Below are positions 60,001 through 64,000 of a DNA stretch of 64,000 nt, piece after piece. This DNA is from Platynereis dumerilii. Its lineage: Eukaryota; Annelida; Polychaeta; Phyllodocida; Nereididae. The position numbers and the translations under genes were made by a program. Within the stretch, counting starts at the first letter, position 1, and each line of letters starts with the position of its first letter. The notes under the pieces are model-generated. The model was not told where the DNA came from and searched no databases. It worked only from the letters and a program-made list of their open reading frames with translations. The stretch lies in assembly GCA_026936325.1 (NCBI GenBank), contig JAPTHN010000001.1, forward strand, positions 72,472,380 through 72,536,379, read 5' to 3'.

Positions 60001-63000
60001 GCATCAGTAGTAAGACTTTGCAACCCTTCCTTGCTTAAGATTATCAAATCCAGAATCTTGCCAATGACACAGCTGAGTGTGATAGCTCTGTATTTATCAG
60101 ATGAATGGGTTACACCGTTGCTCTTCGGAATCGGCGTCATTGTTCCAAGAAGAATCCCTTATAACTCTAAGCGAAATATTAAGATCACAATGGGCATTTC
60201 AAGAAATGAAGAAAGATGGCTGCCAAAATGGCCACCATCATTTATTTGTCAACATGTTCCTGATCGATACCCACCGGCCAATACCTGTACCAAATTTCAT
60301 ATATAACTCCTAGTGTAATATTAAGGTCACAGCTGGCAGTTCAAGGACAAAGAAAGATGGCTGCCAAAATGGCCGCCACAAAATGGCAGCCATCTTGGAT
60401 TTCTCGACAATTGGCGAATCCATACCCATAGCCCTATACCTGTACCAAATTTCATAACTCTAGGTGTAAAAAGGAGAAAGCCTTATGAGTGAGTGTAAAA
60501 ACTGCCACACAAGATGGCCACCGAGAATACTATTATAGGATTGAATAAGGGTTTTTGTATTCTGCGAATTGTTGGAACTTACCGACAAAACCTGGCCGAA
60601 ACAAAGCCTCAGGAGCACGGAATTGTTCATTACCGATGGTGACCATTTCTCCATCGGGGAGTTCATATGTCTTTTCAAACCTGGAAGATGAGGCTGCATC
60701 TTTAAGCTCCTTTTCAAAATCTTCAGCAACATAACAAAGTTTTTCTTTCACTTCTCGGACAATTTCTAGTTGAGAAGAGCTCCTCAATCGCACTCCGCGT
60801 TCCATGAGAATCCTGGCCAAGTAACGAGTGATGTCCCGTCCGGCAAGATCAAGACGTTCAATAGCATGTGCAATAGCATATCCATCGTATATTGGCACAC
60901 AATGAGTGACCCCATCGCCGCTGTCTAAGACCAGGCCAGTGGTTCTTCCAGATGAATACAGGGACAGGACACCCTGGATGTTAACATACATGGCAGGCAC
61001 TTCAAATTTTTCAAACATCATTTCTGTCATTTTTTCCCTGATAAAAAAAATTAGTGTGTTGGTGTTAATTCAATTCAATGTTATTTTGCTCTCAATTACT
61101 GGATAGAGCTGCAAATTTCAAACCTCAATGGAGAATCATTTTATTTTCTTAAGTAATAGATAACATTCACGTTTTTTTAAGAAATGCAATTTATACGAGG
61201 CTTGGAGAGTATTAATTGCATGCCTTTAAAAATAAGGGTGTTTCCCAACTCCCATAATGTATCATAACAATCTTGTTTAAATAACCCTGTTTGCTGTTTA
61301 ATCCCTTCTGGTTTGACAATATTTGATTGTATTCGTTTCGAATCAAAAGTTCTTCAGAACATTTTGGAGAGGCTGTCTATATATGAGGCAACAGGTCAGC
61401 ATTATTTATAATTATGAAATTTTATTTCAAGACACATTCATTTTTTTCATTCCATCCAGGCAATCCAATGATTTTAAAAATGATTTTTAAAATGGACTAA
61501 TAGACTAATAGAGCCTCTATCGAAGACAGATAGACAGGTAGACAGAAAGATAGATTGATTGATAGACAGACATAAAAGAATTGTCTTTATTGTCTCAATA
61601 ACCATTCAAAATTTGGGCAGTGAGAGTGAAATCAACGATTAGTTACTTTGTTGCTCATTGCGAGATCAATTCCGCTCTGAAATCCATCAGACTAACGGAT
61701 ATGAAATCTGGTGGCATTTTTCACAGTTGTTGGTCCCTCTGACTTTGTTTTTAAAATGTCTTTGCATGAAGTTTGGTGCAAATTATGTGGCTCCACCCGG
61801 TAGACATGGTTCCACTGGTTAGCATAATTAAATCGATCATAGTTTACTGGGTATTCAGGAAGTCCATGAACCAATAGTCAGTCAAGTTAGAATAGAAATG
61901 GGCATTATTACATAATTAAAGGGTCGGCCATTTGTTGGATTGAGGTAACTATTGCCGATTTGATTTTTGAGCATTTAATTCCATGTATGATGCATAGATT
62001 TTGATTAGTTGTGAAACTCTGGCAATCCAACGAGTCGCAGAATGCATTTTTTAAAAATCTAGAATGAGTTTGGACTCATTCGCATATTTCTGAACAAAAA
62101 TGAAGTATTGATAAGTATTTTACCACACAAAGTGTGCTACGGCCTCCCAATTCAGAATAACTGTTCTTTAAAGCCACGAGAAAGGATGATATGCTACCAA
62201 TAATAAAATGTGGCATTTTAAAACATTTTTGTCAATGAAATTACATTCTACAGTTTAATTATAATTTTTTTTTTGCCCGATTCTCCAATGCAACATCACG
62301 TTGACAAACACCAATGAAAACATTCCAAGAGGAAATAACATAGTCTAGGCCAACTGCTATTTTAACAGAAATCGTATGTCTAACAAGTTCTGTAGCTTCA
62401 TTTATGGACAGTACATCATCATTGTGGTGTGGTTGTTTAATGACACAAATTACAATTGAGTGCATTGGACAATTCTATGGTTTTCCTTACCGTCTAAGTC
62501 AGTCAACATGATTTTCAGAGTCATACACCTGTTTGTCAAATCAAGTTTTGTACCTCCCTGACAGCTTTTATTATTAGCTACTAACTGTGCTAACTCTTCC
62601 CAATTGCCATTTCTGGTGGTGGCCAAAGTAACCCCAACACATTCGCACTTAATCACATAACATATAAACAAATCCTGTATAGTGCAAGACTGTGATATCA
62701 TTAAAAAATTGCCAACGTAAGCTTGCACTTGACCCATAAAGAGCAAAATGGACACTTCCCTGGAAAATCACACTTTTTTGCAAGTGTGCTTTATTCTAAA
62801 ATGGCCTCCAAAAGAAGGAAAAAAATTAATGTAGAATTGTAGATGAAAGTAGACAACTATAACTCTAGCAGATGCAAAAGAAATTTCCTGGTATCTATAT
62901 TAGTTTGATATCTACGTTACAATGAATCTTTTTATTATCTGATGGCCAAAGTAGTACAGAATGGTCAAAGTTTTACGGTATTTATATATATATATATTTT

Positions 63001-63325
63001 CGTAAGTATTTTAAGGTAAAACCATATCAGAATCAGAGATATTATTTGTGACTAACCTGTTACTCTTCGGATTGAGTGGGGCCTCAGTGAGAAGCACAGG
63101 ATGTTCCTTGGGTTCTACTCTCAGCTCATTGTCAAATGTGTAGTGAAAAATCTTCTCCATATCTTGCCAATTGCTCACAATGCCATTTTCAATCGGATGA
63201 CTGATTCCCACCAATCCCCGATGCTGTGTAGCCTCTGCTCCAATATAGTTCATATTCTTCTTTGCTTCATCGTCGCGGCCAAATATCACTTTAACCCATC
63301 GGGATCTTCCTTCGCCTCCTTCATT
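48124..63325 (-). CDS. Divergent actin-family gene B, exons 2-5 (first exon beyond the window)
   Basis: Exons 63057-63325, 60583-61037, 48568-48687, 48124-48320 match gene A exons 2-5 in phase and, except exon 2 (269 versus 275 bp), in exact length; together they encode 346 aa in frame. All actin hallmarks of gene A are present, including HPIENGI (Asn for His73) and HRCF. The D-loop region is again long and basic but differs strongly from A ([18 protein letters not shown]). Exon 1 was not found in 63326-64000, although the equivalent intron in A is only 515 bp. Intron 3 is 11.9 kb versus 1.2 kb in A because of nested insertions. No disabling change is visible in these exons, so it may be functional. 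Confidence 0.9.
48568..48687 (-). CDS. Actin-like B exon 4
   Basis: [20 protein letters not shown] then [19 protein letters not shown]; donor CCCG|GTAGGC. Confidence 0.92.
48780..49013 (-). repeat. Element end of TAGGGGGTGGACGGAATAAC type
   Basis: On the minus strand, TAGGGGGTGGACGGAATAAC opens at about 49011, with GATTTACCATCC as a subterminal repeat. The inner part (48825-48960) is partly inverse to 55080-55250. The other terminus was not found. Confidence 0.45.
49320..50222 (-). CDS. LINE ORF1 (gag-like, CCHC) of copy C, 3' part
   Basis: Begins in the TGGA duplication, [20 protein letters not shown], continues through three Cys/His knuckles (about residues 100-160 of this part) and a basic Ser/Lys-rich C-terminus ending TNQDSSTDQ. 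Role in the family: RNA chaperone and RNP formation. Confidence 0.8.
   Translation of the reverse strand, partial: TFLIQPQNDTQKEILTFVKEIANTQVSIEPFQKPGRGIIFSKESKTCSDSQLTKWFQKHGITQFKRLSQRNGYESIKLTFKNNNVPEKVPVAFEKCRVCPLFPRPKRCFNCQLYGHISTTCRRFTICANCGDRDHTHSRDKPCFRPSHCVNCRGDHPAFSHSCEVFKREKEIVQFQIDTGCSFPEAKRIVEEDMNKIDQDADYPRPVLHLSPRRRIQLLENHFKNVLRTTPSPDRPKMGETVKYPESDLRTPPSKKIQQSQPSYALQRKMSLQQPKKKETLASESKKPSKTTNQDSSTDQ
50804..53185 (-). mobile_element. ORF1-only LINE (HAL1-like), copy D, complete with 9-bp target duplication
   Basis: Flanked on both sides by TACAAGAAG (50795-50803 and 53186-53194). The 5' end GCCCCCGCAGGTCTCGGGCC equals that of copy C; the 3' UTR carries CCTAACAAGGTGCTGATGAG and a (CA)n tail. 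Total 2382 bp. ORF1 spans about 52650-50915 with at least one stop and one frameshift between the N-terminal domain and the knuckles. No endonuclease or RT is present. Confidence 0.88.
50915..52650 (-). pseudogene. LINE ORF1 of copy D (broken), gag-like with long acidic region
   Basis: N-terminal part 52650-52219 ([20 protein letters not shown] ...). A broken stretch follows. Then knuckles [23 protein letters not shown] and [15 protein letters not shown], a Glu/Asp-rich segment of about 100 residues, and a C-terminal domain ([20 protein letters not shown] ...). The acidic and C-terminal parts are absent from copy C, so D represents a longer ORF1 version. Confidence 0.75.
53822..54131 (-). CDS. 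LINE ORF1 of copy C, 5' part
   Basis: [20 protein letters not shown] ... [20 protein letters not shown] ... KHQVNG. It aligns with the ORF1 start of copy D ([19 protein letters not shown]). It stops at the insertion of the 3.6-kb transposon. Confidence 0.75.
54277..55560. repeat. Diverged repeat with TGGACGGATTTACC words
   Basis: TGGACGGATTTACC recurs at 54509, 54530 and 54707. The segment 55080-55250 is partly inverse to 48825-48960 (shared GGTGGCTGTTCCCA). No gene seen. Confidence 0.4.
55561..58170. repeat. Intronic sequence with several GATA/TATC microsatellites; no gene
   Basis: GATA-type runs at about 55660-55700, 56500-56570, 56640-56705 and 56940-57058 (the longest, nearly pure), and TATC at 57448-57482. 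Open frames at 56889-57171 are translations of the microsatellite. 57484-57840 has modest open frames on both strands without motifs. Confidence 0.6.
58190..60440 (+). repeat. Tandem array of about 145-150-bp units, interrupted by a LINE
   Basis: Units share ACCAAATTTCATAACTCTAA, TATTAAGGTCACAATGGGCA, AAAATGGCCGCCA and TTTGTCAACATGTTCC. Repeats of GGTCACAA fall at 58388 and 58538, then 60183 and 60323. The array reads on across the LINE at 58660-60155. A further unit lies at 63860-64000 in intron 1 of the same gene. Confidence 0.75.
58660..60155 (-). mobile_element. 5'-truncated LINE with open RT frame, (AAT)n tail
   Basis: Minus-strand frame 60140-58728 (470 codons) carries [19 protein letters not shown] (motif A), [20 protein letters not shown] (B), [10 protein letters not shown] (C) and a long C-terminal region with Cys/His residues but no obvious endonuclease. 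The 5' half is missing. The 3' tail is AATAATAATAAAAAAA at 58662-58690. It interrupts a tandem-array unit between ACCAAATTT and TATAACTCTAAG. It belongs to a different clade from the CR1-like LINE at 38074; clade not assigned. Confidence 0.85.
60583..61037 (-). CDS. Actin-like B exon 3
   Basis: Identical length to A exon 3 (455 bp). The first half is almost identical at the DNA level, the second half clearly diverged. Confidence 0.92.
62259..62755 (-). pseudogene. Possible degenerate coding remnant in actin B intron 2
   Basis: Two overlapping minus-strand frames look protein-like ([20 protein letters not shown] ... [10 protein letters not shown], and [20 protein letters not shown]). A donor-like GACG|GTAAGG lies at 62491. 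No family recognised; it could be an old retrocopy or a transposon ORF. Confidence 0.25.
63057..63325 (-). CDS. Actin-like B exon 2
   Basis: [20 protein letters not shown] ... NPKSN plus two bases of Arg; donor AACAG|GTTAGT as in A; 89 full codons. Confidence 0.9.
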
Positions 63326-64000
63326 CTGTGAAAGGATATTAAAATAGGTTTGACAGTGCGAGTGTTGGATTGCCAATAAGGATCAAGCTTGCAGCACATT
63401 ACCATTGAATTATTGAAGCCGATATAATTTCAGATATAGAAAAACACAAAATGGTAGCAATCTTGGGAAACTTTTTCATGTGCTATTTAGAGGTCAGGAT
63501 CACCGATGCATGACATACTCGCACTAATTTCAAGTGAGGTAATTATAACAAGCATCCTCGGATACAATGGCTGGTTAATCCTATGGGAAAGTAGAAGGTG
63601 TGATTTGCAGCATGGGAGAGCGTCTGAGGCGAAAAATATGAGTGTAGGAACAGTGGAACTGGAGCTTGAGGTATAGTAGGGTGATGTCTGCGTGAACTAG
63701 ATTCTCTTGACGTGAGGGCATAGCAATGAAGTATAGGTGCAACTTGCTGCATTGAGCATTGCGCAAGTGTTTGAGTAGAAGGTGACAGCAGACACTAGTG
63801 TCTAACAGAGTCGCTGCCCATATAGAGCTATAGGCCGACAAATTCATAATGTGGAGTACTTGTACCAAATTTCATAACTCTAAAATAAGCGGAATATTAA
63901 GGTCACAAATGGACAGTTCAAGAATGACAAAAGATGGCTGCCAAAAACGCCTACATCTTGAATTTATCGTCATGTTCCCAATCAATACCCACAGGCGTAG
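63326..64000. other. Actin B intron 1 (part)
   Basis: No match to actin A exon 1 here. The last 140 bp are a unit of the tandem repeat seen at 58190-60440. Confidence 0.5.

Noticed and set aside
63326-64000. Search for the first exon of actin B
   Set aside because: No stretch matches exon 1 of actin A, so the exon is placed beyond the window.
1-64000. LTR retroelements, endogenous viruses, Polinton-like elements, tRNA and rRNA genes
   Set aside because: No integrase, protease, capsid, polymerase B, LTR pair or folded tRNA gene could be supported. The only tRNA-like parts belong to the SINEs.

Overview
The window is AT-rich animal nuclear DNA. Genes are split by many spliceosomal introns, most of the space is transposon and repeat sequence, and GATA/TATC microsatellites are frequent. 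The gene content (tandem ALDH1A-class genes, divergent actins, I-like, CR1/jockey-like and other LINEs, a tRNA-derived SINE, many TIR elements) suggests a marine invertebrate, either a lophotrochozoan or an invertebrate deuterostome. The sequence alone does not decide between these. All host genes that I can support lie on the minus strand.

Layout. 384-437 is the first coding exon of an aldehyde dehydrogenase whose remaining exons lie left of the window. 600-3120 holds three broken LINE pieces. 3559-7570 and 8457-11442 are two large TA-flanked inverted-repeat elements; the first is a nest of smaller palindromic and tandem-repeat elements. 12150-13084 is a further TIR element. 14345-15085 holds a 16-bp minisatellite and a 145-bp tandem array. 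15708-27437 is a complete 14-exon ALDH1A-class gene (494 aa, cytosolic retinal/aldehyde dehydrogenase) with a TATA box at 27548-27557. Its introns carry a SINE pair, a 218-bp palindromic element, a 26-bp minisatellite and a large X-Y-X'-Y' inverted structure.

27964-33000 contains an unusual intronless ORF (coiled coil, SGNH-like domain, KH domain), three copies of a 240-bp repeat and a LINE 3' end. 34089-40640 is a run of insertions (TIR elements of 962, 848 and 984 bp and a 2.5-kb LINE). Some of them can be delimited exactly because a paralogous empty site lies at 47.2-48.1 kb.

40890-45168 is a complete five-coding-exon divergent actin (390 aa), and 48124-63325 is its tandem paralogue, whose first exon lies beyond the right edge. 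Between them is a 515-bp MITE. Intron 3 of the second actin has grown to 11.9 kb. It holds a three-level nest: a LINE-like element with only ORF1, split by a 3.6-kb DNA transposon, which is itself split by a second ORF1-only element. It also holds a third LINE sitting in a tandem array.

The two most unusual results are the family of ORF1-only LINEs with complete ends and target-site duplications, and a set of otherwise dissimilar TIR elements that share one terminal pattern (ACGGGG, then a short spacer, then TTG..AC). Also notable are a 109-bp near-perfect palindrome present three times, a GC-AG intron in the ALDH gene, and a gene-conversion-like tract in the actin pair.
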